DNA of 64,000 bases from Microdon myrmicae (taxonomy: Eukaryota > Arthropoda > Insecta > Diptera > Syrphidae), in assembly GCA_963931805.1 (NCBI GenBank), contig OZ007500.1, positions 147,130,593 to 147,194,592 of the forward strand. The letters run 5' to 3'. Below, piece after piece: positions 44,453 through 53,479 of the stretch. Within the stretch, counting starts at the first letter, position 1. Every line of letters starts with the position of its first letter. The notes beneath the pieces are model-generated. The model did no database searches and was not told the DNA's origin. It was given only the letters and a program-made list of their open reading frames with translations. A program made the position numbers and the translations under genes.

Positions 44453-46170
44453 TTTTTTTTTTTTTTTTTATTAGACTTCTCTCGGGAGAGGCGAACCTAT
44501 AGCGTCGAGTGGGCGCCCCGAGATGCCATCAAATAACTGTTGCAGTTCTTTTTGAACAGTTGCAGGTTGTAACGCTCCGGGAACACTCGCGTCGGAAGGG
44601 AGTTCCACAGCTTCCCCGCTCTGTAACGGAACGAGCTCTGATACAGGGATGTTCGCGCTGTCGGGAGATGAACCACAAACGGGTGCGATCCGTCGGATTG
44701 TCTTGTGGAGCGCATATAGACCGAATTGCGTGGAACAATGCCAAGAATCTCCGAAGAACAGCACCCGTGATAATATCTGTAGAACAGACAGAGGTCGGCC
44801 ACGCGCCTTCGATGTGATAGCGACTGTAGTCCCGACGTCAGCGCCGAGTCCCCGATCAGGCGGATCGCTCGTCTTTGTACGCTCTCAAGTACGTCGAGAG
44901 TATGTTTAGGAGCCGAGCTCCAAACATGAGAGCAATATTCGAGCGCGGGTCTAATTTGGGATTTATATAGGAGAAGAAGTTGGGGCGGAGTAAAATATTT
45001 CTTGGCTCTAAAAAGATAACTCAGTTTTCCTGAGGCTGATCTGGCGATACCCGATACGTGTTTATGCCATGATACATTCCCACAGACCGTGACGCCGAGC
45101 AATCTCAAACTTTCCCCAGCCTCGAGGGCCCGGCCATTCATCATCAGCTGTGGAACCGATGATCCGGTTTTCTTTGTGAATGCCGTATACTGGGTCTTCG
45201 TTGCGTTGAAGTCGACAAGATTGGCCCTTCCCCACTGCAGAACTTTATCTAGATCCTGATTCAGAGAGTCAATCTGTCTACATCTCAGCTGGTGCGACGT
45301 TGATGCACCAATCGGCCGATCACTCGAAAAGGAGGAAACAAGCGTACTATCATCCGCAAAACTGAACACTTTGTTATCCGTTGCCTCCAACAAATCATTT
45401 ATGTGGAGCAAGAACAAGGTTGGAGCCAAAATAGAACCCTGGGGCACCCCCGAATTAACAGGATACAGATCCGAACACTCGCCGTCCACAACAACCCGGA
45501 TCGATCGATTCTCGAGGAAGCTCCTCGTCCAGTCGCAAAGCTGTTGGGAAAGTCCATATGAACGAAGTTTGCTCAGCAATGCCCCGTGCCAGACGCGGTC
45601 AAAAGCCTTGGAGATATCTAATGCGACCGCCCTTGACTCACCATGCCGTTCAATCGCAGATGTCCATATATCGGTTATAAGTGTCAAAAGGTCTCCTGTG
45701 GACCGCATGCCACGGAATCCGTATTGACGATCATTCAGGAGACCGTTGCACTCCAAATACTTAACCAACTCTGTATTGATGACTTTTTCCATTACCTTAG
45801 ATAAAATAGACAGTAATGCTATCGGACGGTAATTTTCTGGGAGACACTTTTTTCCCGTCTTTGGGATTGGCTGAACTCGAGCGATTTTCCAGCAGGCAGG
45901 AAAGGTCCTCCGTGCATAAGATAAGCGGAAGAGTCTGCCAAGAACCGGCGATAGTTCTGGGGCACAGTTCTTAAGGACTATTGCTGGTATTCCGTCCGGG
46001 CCGGTTGCCTTCCTACAATCCAGTTCACGTAGAATGCGCTGAATAGTGCGCGGACGAAATCTCACATCCCGCATGGAAGACTGTACCGGGGAGATCACGG
46101 GTGGCTGCAAAAGGCCGGGATCGAGGTTTGAATTCGCGGAAAATAAATTCGCGAACACATTAGCTTTATT
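44453..46170 (-). mobile_element. LINE-A, 5' truncated, inserted in mariner (copy A6)
   Basis: Poly(A) on the minus strand (T run 44453-44469), the family 3' end, and an RT region with FSFADDSTLVSS intact. The 5' truncation is at NKANVFANLFSA, before the RT fingers. AGTT occurs at both edges (44451-44454 and 46171-46174), the only possible target duplication. The RT frame is uninterrupted. Confidence 0.9.
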
Positions 46171-46482
46171 AGTTGTCGCAGCCGATGTGTGAGAGCTCGC
46201 ATTGTCGTGGTGAAGAGTGATCCGTCTTCGGTGGTTGGTTTTCCTGATTTCTTGGAAGACAACTGGCAAACAAATGGTTGTGTACCACTCAGAATTGACT
46301 GTTCTGCGTTGTTCTAGTGGTACGGTTGCGACATGTCCAGTTTTTTCCGAAAAAACAGGCGACCATTTGCTTGGAAGTGCTTCGTGCGCGAACAACTTTT
46401 GTTGGATTTGGCTTATCTTGAAACACCCAGACAGTCGACTGCTGTTTACTTTCGGGCTCATACGCGTAAATCCACGATTCAT
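44497..46482 (-). CDS. Chimeric open frame: mariner transposase fragment fused to LINE-A RT
   Basis: One uninterrupted frame of about 660 codons created by the A6 insertion. The first ATG is at 46482, with a GTG just before it. Residues 1 to about 48 are mariner DNA in a non-transposase frame. From about 49 to 105 an extra A restores the transposase frame (GHVATVPLEQRR to HHDNASSHTSAAT). From about 106 onward it is LINE-A: the RT fingers (GPDGIPAIVLKNC), palm (SKAFDRVWHGAL, PQGSILAPT, FADDSTLV) and C-terminal domain to the normal stop. The LINE endonuclease is lacking. Nothing shows that it is expressed; it could be chance. Its frame is cleaner than those of most elements here. Confidence 0.5.
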   Translation of the reverse strand: MNRGFTRMSPKVNSSRLSGCFKISQIQQKLFAHEALPSKWSPVFSEKTGHVATVPLEQRRTVNSEWYTTICLPVVFQEIRKTNHRRRITLHHDNASSHTSAATTNKANVFANLFSANSNLDPGLLQPPVISPVQSSMRDVRFRPRTIQRILRELDCRKATGPDGIPAIVLKNCAPELSPVLGRLFRLSYARRTFPACWKIARVQPIPKTGKKCLPENYRPIALLSILSKVMEKVINTELVKYLECNGLLNDRQYGFRGMRSTGDLLTLITDIWTSAIERHGESRAVALDISKAFDRVWHGALLSKLRSYGLSQQLCDWTRSFLENRSIRVVVDGECSDLYPVNSGVPQGSILAPTLFLLHINDLLEATDNKVFSFADDSTLVSSFSSDRPIGASTSHQLRCRQIDSLNQDLDKVLQWGRANLVDFNATKTQYTAFTKKTGSSVPQLMMNGRALEAGESLRLLGVTVCGNVSWHKHVSGIARSASGKLSYLFRAKKYFTPPQLLLLYKSQIRPALEYCSHVWSSAPKHTLDVLESVQRRAIRLIGDSALTSGLQSLSHRRRVADLCLFYRYYHGCCSSEILGIVPRNSVYMRSTRQSDGSHPFVVHLPTARTSLYQSSFRYRAGKLWNSLPTRVFPERYNLQLFKKNCNSYLMASRGAHSTL

Positions 46483-47133
46483 CACCTGTCACGATGTCAT
46501 AGACGTGTTTCGAAGCACCGCGACCGTATTTTTTGAGCATTTCTTTCGACCAATTGACACGAGCCTTTTTTTGGGCGATTGACAAATTGGGTGGGATCCA
46601 ACGCGAACAAATTGTTTTGACAGTCAAATGTTTATGCAATATTGAATGTATGCTGGTCCCACTAACGCCTAAGGTTGTCTCAATCTCACGATAGGTCACA
46701 TGACGATCTTTCAATATCAGTTCGCGCACAGCATCAATGGTTTTCGGAACAACAACTGATTTTGGACGACCTTCACGAAATTCATCTTGGAGTGAACTAC
46801 GACCACGATTGAATTCACCATACCATTGATAAACACTGGTCCTTGATGGAGCTTCATCGCCAAAAATTGAATTAAGTTCATCCATGCACTGTTGCTGAGT
46901 TAATCCACGCCGAAAGTTGTAAAAAAAAAATCGTACGAAAATGTTGACAATTTAATTCCATTTTTGGGCCGAGATGAATCTTTTAAGTTACTGTAAACAA
47001 CACAAATAGCGCTCGTATGTCAAAACGTTCTGAGTGCGTATAACCTCAAAAATGTCCAACTTTACGACAGAGGTGTCAATTGCCGGATTGCAACACTAGG
47101 GTTGCCAAATCCAAACATAAGAGGCAATCCTCG

Positions 47134-47790
47134 TAGAAACCGAAAAGCATGACTTACCTGCTCATAACGACCAACCACCGCTGCAATGCTTAACTGCGCT
47201 GAAGTAAAACACCATCAGCAACACAAGCGTTTCTATAGGAAGGGCAAATTGGTTGCACATCTAGCAACCAACATTACATTAGTTCCTACCAACGAAATGT
47301 CTCCTAAGAAGTCGGCTACAATGCCACAAGAGATATTTCTTCCTTTTGGTTCTTTCATGCATGCCCACATCGATCGCTAAATCAAGCCACACGAAATGGA
47401 AACTTGCACCTGGCAGCAAAAAGGCATAGAGAACTCACCAGTGTAAATACACACACGACGGTTCGACCTCTGTTGATGCCAACAACAACATGCGCACGAT
47501 CAGCAATCATGCTACACGTAGTCGCTGATCGTGTAAGCACTTCCAACCCTTTTCAGGGTGACTTGTCCCAGCTGCGAAGATTGTTTATTTCCATTTTAAC
47601 TTCATGTTCATGGTTCGCATGCTGGGCGACACACGCGATGAGCAACCAAAGGGGATCATCGTGTGTGTGCGTTTCAACCATTCCTTTGTGGTACACCAAT
47701 GCGAAAAGGAAAATTGCCAAATATGGTCATCGAGGCGATGGATGGAATTTTGATATTCTGTCGTTTCGGTGGCGATACTTAATCGCGTTT
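47134..47790. other. Spacer, no gene recognised
   Basis: Short open frames only (up to 132 codons at 47404-47802) without a recognisable domain. It may be part of the LTR-H neighbourhood. Confidence 0.35.
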
Positions 47791-48349
47791 TCGATTCCGT
47801 GAGGGCAGGTTGTGCCCTCACGTTAAAATAAACATACACATCTCTCGTGGGGCGCCCCAAGAGATTCGAATCGCGTCTTGGATTCTGTGAGGGAAGGTCG
47901 TGCCCTCACGTTAATCAAAAATAAAAATCTCTCATGGGGTGTCCCAAGAGATAACGAGTTAACCAGTTTGCTGATTAGTGTCGAGGAGCTCAGGCGTTCC
48001 GTTCACCAGGAAAGAAAAGAAACACTGTGTGTCCGCTGTGGTCGACAAAGTAAATGCACTGAGTGGAATACTTTAAATACCAGTGCAAGTTAATTCATGA
48101 AGTGCTGTACATTTAAACCTTAAATACTATTATAGACTACTTTAAATTCCAGTGTAAATTTAGTTCATTAAGTGCTGTAATATTTAATACTTTAAATACC
48201 AGTGTAAGTTGATTCATGAAATGCTGTACATTTAAATCTTAAATACTATTATAGAATACGTTAAATTCCAGTGTAAGTTTAGATTAAATAAGTATTAGTT
48301 AAAAGAATAAAAATATCTAACCACGAGACCAATTGTTTTCCGCACCTGC
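47791..48349 (+). mobile_element. Probable LTR, family LTR-H, with duplicated hairpin start
   Basis: A module occurs twice (47795-47865 and 47887-47953). Each has the hairpin GTGAGGG...CCCTCACG followed by a second hairpin (TCTC...TGGGG..CCCCA..GAGA; in the first copy the core is the palindrome TGGGGCGCCCCA). From the second TGTGAGGG at 47887 to GCAAGACA at 48349 gives a TG...CA segment of about 460 bp. Inside, 48067-48285 is a tandem repeat of about 119 bp. No coding region follows. The LTR reading is inferred from the TG...CA ends and the polyadenylation-like AATAAA near 48306. Confidence 0.4.
48067..48285. repeat. Tandem repeat, two units of about 119 bp
   Basis: AATACTTTAAATACCAGTG starts at 48067 and again at 48186. 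Both units continue with ATTCATGAA, TGCTGTACATTTAAA and TTAAATACTATTATAGA. Within each unit a related half-unit (TTTAAATTCCAGTGTAA) shows an older doubling. Confidence 0.8.
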
Positions 48350-48594
48350 AAGACAGTGGTAACCAGTTTACCCTGACGATTGGGACGTCTTGGTGAACCT
48401 GTGTCGGACCGGCACCCTACCAAGACGCACACGAATCCCATACTATCATCGGCAAACGAGTGGATTGGATTGTGGGCAATGGACAAGAGATCATTTATTA
48501 AGATGAGGAAGAAAGTGGGTGAGAGTACAGAACCTTGGGGAACACCCGGATTAATTTGATGGGAGAGAGATTTGACACCATAAATAACCACGAA

Positions 48595-50258
48595 CTCAAA
48601 CCTCGATCCCGGCCTTTTGGAGCCACCTGTGATCTCGCCGGTACAGTCTTCCATGCGGGATGTGAGATTTCGTACGCGCACCATCCAACGCATTCTACGT
48701 GAACTGGATTGTAGGAAGGCAACCGGCCCGGACGGAATACCAGCAATAGTACTTAAGAACTGTGCTCCAGAACTATCGCTGGTTCTTGCCAGACTCTTCC
48801 GCTTATCTTATGCACAGAGGACCTTTCCTGCCTGCTGGAAAATCGCTCGAGTTCAGCCAATCCCAAAGACGGGAAAAAAGTGTCTTCCACAAAATTACCG
48901 TCCGATAGCATTACTGTCTATTTTATCTAAGGTAATGGAAAAAGTCATCAATACAGAGTTGGTTAAGTATTTGGAGTGCAACGGTCTTCTGAATGATCGT
49001 CAATACGGATTCCGTGGCAGGCGGTCCACAGGAGACCTTTTGACACTTATAACCGATATATGGACATCTGCGATTGAACGGCATGGTGAGTCAAGGGCGG
49101 TCGCATTAGATATCTCCAAGGCTTTTGACCGCGTCTGGCACGGGGCATTGCTGAGCAAACTTCGTTCATATGGACTTTCCCAACAGCTTTGCGACTGGAC
49201 GAGGAGCTTCCTCGAGAATCGATCGATCCGGGTTGTTGTGGACGGCGAGTGTTCGGATCTGTATCCTGTTAATTCGGGGGTGCCCCAGGGTTCTATTTTG
49301 GCTCCAACCTTGTTTTTGCTTCATATAAATGATTTGTTGGAGGCAACGGATAACAAAGTGTTCAGTGTTGCGGATGATAGTACACTTGTTTCCTCCTTTT
49401 CGAGTGATCGGCCGATTGGTGCATCTACGTCGCGCCAGCTGAGATGTAGACAGATTGACTCTCTGAATCAGGATCTAGATAAAGTCCTGCAGTGGGGAAA
49501 GGCCAATCTTGTCGACTTCAACGCAACGAAGACCCAGTATACAACATTCACAAAGAAAACTGGATCATCGGTTCCACAGCTGATGATGAGTGGCCGGGCC
49601 CTCGAGGCTGGGGAAAGTTTGAAATTGCTCGGCGCCACGGTCTGTGGGAATGTATCATGGCATAAACACGTATCGGGTATCGCCAGATCAGCCTCAGGAA
49701 AACTGAGTTATCTTTTTAGAGCCAAGAAATACTTTACTCCGGCCCAACTTCTTCTCCTATATAAATCTCAAATTAGACCCGCGCTCGAATATTGCTCTCA
49801 TGTTTGGAGCTCGGCTCCTAAACATACCCTCGACCTACTTGAGAGCGTACAAAGACGAGCGATCCGCCTGATCGGGGACTCGGCGCTGACGTCGGGACTA
49901 CAGTCGCTATCACATCGAAGGCGCGTGGCCGACCTCTGTCTGTTTTACAGATATTATCACGGGTGGTGTTCTTCGGAGATTCTTGGCATTGTTCCACGCA
50001 ATTCGGTTTATATGCGCTCCACAAGACAATCCGACGGATCGCACCCGTTTGTGGTTCATCTCCCGACGGCGCGAACACCCCTGTATCAGAACTCGTTCCG
50101 TTACAGAGCGGGGAGGCTGTGGAACTCCCTTCCCACGCGGGTGTTCCCAGAGCGTTACAACCTGCAACTGTTCAAAAAGAACTGCAACAGTTATTTGATG
50201 GCATCTCGGGGCGCCCACTCGACGCTATAGGTTCGCCTTTCCCGAGAGAAGTCTAAAA
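48595..50258 (+). mobile_element. LINE-A, 5' truncated, intact RT frame (copy A7)
   Basis: Inserted in LINE-C copy C3. It runs from TCAAACCTCGATCCCGG to the family 3' UTR ending at GTCTAAAA. Almost no poly(A) remains and no target duplication is visible. It closely resembles A6 over the shared part. Confidence 0.88.
48617..50230 (+). CDS. LINE-A reverse transcriptase (endonuclease missing)
   Basis: A continuous frame of about 537 codons, open from the truncation to TAG at 50228-50230. In order: fingers (TGPDGIPAIVLKNC, residues 40-55), NYRPIALLSIL (about 95), palm (ALDISKAFDRVWHGAL about 165; GVPQGSILAPT about 225; catalytic box about 255), thumb and connection (KKYFTPAQLLLLYKSQI, ALEYCSHVWSS), C-terminus (LWNSLPTRVFPERYNLQLF). 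The box reads SVADDSTLV; other copies have SFADD, so the aromatic residue is replaced by Val, which would probably impair the enzyme. The N-terminal endonuclease is lost, so it cannot be autonomous. The nominal start is a TTG; there is no native start. Confidence 0.8.
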   Translation: MEPPVISPVQSSMRDVRFRTRTIQRILRELDCRKATGPDGIPAIVLKNCAPELSLVLARLFRLSYAQRTFPACWKIARVQPIPKTGKKCLPQNYRPIALLSILSKVMEKVINTELVKYLECNGLLNDRQYGFRGRRSTGDLLTLITDIWTSAIERHGESRAVALDISKAFDRVWHGALLSKLRSYGLSQQLCDWTRSFLENRSIRVVVDGECSDLYPVNSGVPQGSILAPTLFLLHINDLLEATDNKVFSVADDSTLVSSFSSDRPIGASTSRQLRCRQIDSLNQDLDKVLQWGKANLVDFNATKTQYTTFTKKTGSSVPQLMMSGRALEAGESLKLLGATVCGNVSWHKHVSGIARSASGKLSYLFRAKKYFTPAQLLLLYKSQIRPALEYCSHVWSSAPKHTLDLLESVQRRAIRLIGDSALTSGLQSLSHRRRVADLCLFYRYYHGWCSSEILGIVPRNSVYMRSTRQSDGSHPFVVHLPTARTPLYQNSFRYRAGRLWNSLPTRVFPERYNLQLFKKNCNSYLMASRGAHSTL

Positions 50259-50763
50259 CAGGGAATTGTCCACTCCATATGAATGTAATTTTGTTAAAAG
50301 GGCTGGATGCCAAACTCTGTCGAAAGCTTTCGAGATATCCAGTGCGACAACCTTGCTTTCTCCGAAGCAGTGGATGAAATGGCTCTACTTTTTGGTGAGG
50401 TACGCCATCAAATCTCCTGTGGACCTTTTGCTACGACAGCCATATTGGCGGTCATTGGGGAGGTCATTTGATTCCAGATATTTCGAAAGTTGAAGGTTAA
50501 TCAGTGATTTCATTACCTTCCAGAGAATAGAACTTAGTGCTATGGGTCGACAAGAAGACAGGGACGATTTGTCACCCTTTTTGGGAATTGGCTGAATGTT
50601 CGCAGACTTCCATCTATTTGGGAAACGGCCAGTAGAATAAGACATACGGCCAGACTGAAACTAGTCGCATATAAGACGGAGTGTTGCAAAATTTGCACAA
50701 CCAAATAAATAGATGTAAAAGGTTTTGGATTGTACTCGCTTTGTTTTGCGTCCTTGCTGGATC

Positions 50764-51665
50764 TGTGGGGTTTCTCTATACATGGAGAACCAACCCACAA
50801 TTCCAACCACAATGTCCGCTTTATTTCGACCGCTAACACCGCGTCAACCAATCCCAATTCCTACCTTCGGCTATTTCACCTGCAATAGATAAATCCATAA
50901 AAGAAGACTGGCCGGAAGTCATTAATCTATTCGGTTAATGCACAATTGCACTCAGTGTTTTCTTGCCATACGGCAACACTATTGCATTAACCCATGAGAT
51001 TTCCACCGGAAATTTCAAAGTCATTTCGGGTAGCAACAACAAGTCGAAGCAAACGACGCCGTCGCATAATAGCGAAACCGCTGGGGAATTTATCAAAATA
51101 TCTAATTAGTTGTCATGATAAATTACCCTAGCCAATTTGGCGTCACTTCGGCTTTTCATCAGATCATCCATTCGCTTGGGATCAATGATCTCTTTTTGCA
51201 GGTGAATTCCACCACCTAAATTTTCCTCTCCTCTGAAATTTTGTCTTTACATGGTTCAATGCGCTCTGACTACACCATAGCCGTACCACTGGGTCAGTAG
51301 GTCATGTCAGGAGCTGCATTTGATACCAACACACACAACCAAAGCTACCCCGAGATCACAGCACATCATGTTTCTGTTCTCTCATTCTCCATGTCCGCCA
51401 ATTACCCAATTGACTGAAGTTACCACACTTCAACGAGCGTAGGTGTGGTCTCTTTTGGTTGTCCTGTGTGTAAAGTGAAATACAGAATTTCACCCTTAAT
51501 TCATCAGTCGCTATTCAATAATCATCGCGGTTGGTCATGTCGCCGCTCGGGCCCAAAAATTAATTTCTTTAATTCAAATCTGTCAAATCTGTGAAATTTT
51601 AATTACTGCGGTCACAGTGTCGAAAAAGAAATGTTTCACCACTATTATAGAAGTTACAAAATTCA
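50764..51665 (+). mobile_element. Probable LTR, family LTR-F (copy F3)
   Basis: Starts TGTGGGGTTTCTC with the hairpin mate GAGAACCAACCCACAA. It shares CTTGCCATACGGCAACAC (about 50964) and TTTCCACCGGAAATTTC (about 51000) with F2, and has an initiator-like CATCAGTCGC near 51503. The 3' boundary is unclear. Confidence 0.45.
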
Positions 51666-51932
51666 ATTTAATCACACTTATCATAAGTTCTAACTTAGGT
51701 TAAGAAAGACAGAACAATAAAAAAACGGATTAATACCAAAACAACATTCTTGTGCTCCAGCGTTTCATTTACTTTTCCCGTGACATTGGTATATATTTTT
51801 GTGGACAAGTTAATTGGCGACTTGGATTGCAGCGGAACTACAAGTGGGAAGGAAGTGAACCAAGTGCCCGTGTTTAGGCATATACTTTCTACCCCCACAG
51901 TTCCTCTCCGAATTGGATTTTGGTCTTCGTCC
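51666..51932. other. Spacer, no gene recognised
   Basis: AT-rich; nothing assigned. Confidence 0.35.
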
Positions 51933-52198
51933 TATAGCGTTTGGACTGATGGTGAAGAAGAACGTGTGATTCGAACTGACGCTATGACAGTTAGAATCAC
52001 CAATAATTGAACCAATGCGTAACACATCAGGCTACTGGCCGTGTTTAGAATTCGATTTTTAAACTCAAGTATATTCCACTGATGTGAATTGTTTTGTTAC
52101 CGCTATGATATACGGCTCTGATGTATTTTCTAATTCGATTTTCGTTCGGTGTTCTTCACTATTTGCTTGTGTATTGTGCGTGTATCTGTTAGAGATGC
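51933..52198 (+). mobile_element. R270 element, complete copy
   Basis: From TATAGCGTTTGGACTGATGG to CTGTTAGAGATGC, 266 bp, the reverse orientation of the copies at 6000 and 42444. It contains GTGATTCGAACTGACGC, CTGGCCGTGTTTAGAATT and CGTTCGGTGTTCTTCACTAT. TA is found at both edges. Confidence 0.75.
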
Positions 52199-52540
52199 TA
52201 CAGTCCTGTTCCCGGCGAAAGTAGTCCCTTAATAAATGACCCAAGATCCGGGTAAATTTTGTAAATGATCCAGTGTCCGGCTCCTCAATTCTTTGCCCCA
52301 TTTTTGTTTATATTCTCTTGTATTTGTTTCTCTCTTCGCTATTCTTGCGATCTATCTTCGTTTTACGCCGTTATTCATTTTCTTCTCAACCGCTTTTATT
52401 GTTAACTTCCTCTTATTCGATGTTCCTGTAGTTTTATTTTTATTGATTGTGTTTTCCTTTAAACTTCAATTGTTATATTTTTTCAATTTTTTTTTCTTCT
52501 TGAAAGAGATTTTATCGCTTCCTTTTATTTTTCATACAAT
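52199..52540. other. T-rich spacer
   Basis: Pyrimidine-rich, open by composition at 52293-52595 (Phe/Leu-rich frame). I do not call this a gene. Confidence 0.4.
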
Positions 52541-53441
52541 ACGAGGGTGGTCTGGAAAGTTTCTTCAATGTGAAGATAGCAGCACTCGTCAATAAAAGCT
52601 AGTGAATGTAGGTGTGTATCTTTTGACAGTTACTCATCAGAATGTCAGCCATTTTGGACACGTAGTTTTTATTTGACAGTCGTTTGAGTGAGTCAATGTG
52701 AGGGTTTTTGTGAAAATGGACAAAATTGAGTATTGAGCTGTTATTAAATTTTTCTTTTTGAAAGGCAATACGCCTACACAAATCAAAGATGAGTTGGACT
52801 CTGTATATGGGGACTTCCACTATCATTTACCACAATGAAATTTTGGGCAGCTGAATTTAAACGTGGCCGTGAGCGCTTGGGTGACGATGAACGTTCGGGA
52901 CGTCCAAAAACTGCAACAACTGACGATAACATCGCTAAAGTTCACCAAATGGTCCTAGAGGACCGCCGACTTAAAGTGAGAGAGATAGCAGAGGCTACGA
53001 AAATATCCAAAGAACGTGTTTGTCACAAATTAAATCAAGATTTAGGCATGAGAAAGTTGTCCGTGCGTTGGGTGCCGCGTTAGACCAAAAACGTGTTCGA
53101 ATGAACATTTCCAACCCTTCGTTGGCTCAGTTTAGGCGCAATAAATCCGAGTTTTGGCGTCGATTAATTACTGTCGATAGAACCTGAATACATCATTATA
53201 CGCCCGAAACAAAAATACAGTCAAAACAGTGGATTGCGACGGGGGAATCAGCTCCAAAAAAGGCAAAAACTGGTTTTCGGCTGGGAAAGTGATGGTCACT
53301 TTTTTTTGGGATGGTCATGCAGTTATCTTAATCGATTACCTTCAAAAAAGAAAAACCATTACGACAGCATACTACGCATTATTACTTGACCAACTGAAGG
53401 CAGAAATTGCCTTGAGGACAGAGATTTTCGTCAAATGACGA
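52541..53441 (+). mobile_element. Second mariner lineage, 3' truncated
   Basis: Begins at TA followed by CGAGGGTGGTCTGGAAAGTT, a mariner terminal repeat different from the 44122/56854 family. The transposase remnant starts MDKIEY at 52717 and is broken by stops: LKGNTPTQIKDELDSVYG, DDERSGRPKTATTDDNIAKV, ITVDRT then HHYTPETK (first catalytic block, with a stop where the usual VDETWIHHY would be), APKKAKTGFSAGKVMVTFFW, ITTAYYALLLDQLKAEI. It ends near 53441 before the third Asp and the right terminal repeat. Inactive. Confidence 0.85.
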
Positions 53442-53479
53442 GGCAACCACCTTCGTGAACAGTTATTTTGCAGAGAAAA

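Larger units (their letters stand above)
44187..46960 (-). pseudogene. mariner transposase, interrupted
   Basis: The N-terminal paired helix-turn-helix region and first catalytic block are on 46885-46289 (RTSVYQWYGEFNRGRSSL; TGDESWIYAYEPE with the first Asp), and the C-terminal block is on 44444-44187 (GHPPYSPDLAPNDFFLFPYV, third Asp of the D,D34D triad). The second block, HHDNASSHTSAAT, is just upstream of the LINE-A insertion point. Lesions: a T-run expansion near 46925 that shifts the start, one extra A near 46350, and the 1.7-kb LINE-A insert. It would cut and paste the element at TA sites; it cannot be made here. Confidence 0.88.
44122..47133 (-). mobile_element. mariner transposon, copy 1, split by LINE-A
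   Basis: Ends CGAGGGTTGCCTTTTATATT at 44122 and, on the other strand, CGAGGATTGCCTCTTATGTT at 47133, each next to TA. Without the LINE-A insert (44453-46170) it is about 1.29 kb, the same as copy 2. The transposase is on the minus strand from about 46960 to 44187 with several lesions. Confidence 0.92.
48390..50695 (-). mobile_element. LINE-C RT, split by LINE-A (copy C3)
   Basis: Right part (50695-50259, minus): TGRFPNRWKSANIQPIPKKG, RPIALSSILWKVM, YGCRSKRSTGDLMAYL, VALDISKAFDRVWHPALL. Left part (48594-48390, minus): VKSLSHQINPGVPQGSVLSP and IHSFADDSMG, the catalytic box. LINE-A copy A7 sits between them in the opposite orientation. A piece of roughly 20 codons between the two halves seems to be missing, so the insertion removed target DNA or the site later eroded. 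A pseudogene. Confidence 0.75.

Noticed and set aside
42689..51665. A complete provirus bounded by LTR-F copies F2 and F3
   Set aside because: The 8 kb between them consists of unrelated mariner and LINE insertions with no gag, protease, RT or integrase of an LTR element.
52293..52595. A membrane protein of 100 residues
   Set aside because: The Phe/Leu-rich frame results from a T-rich stretch and runs into the mariner terminal repeat.
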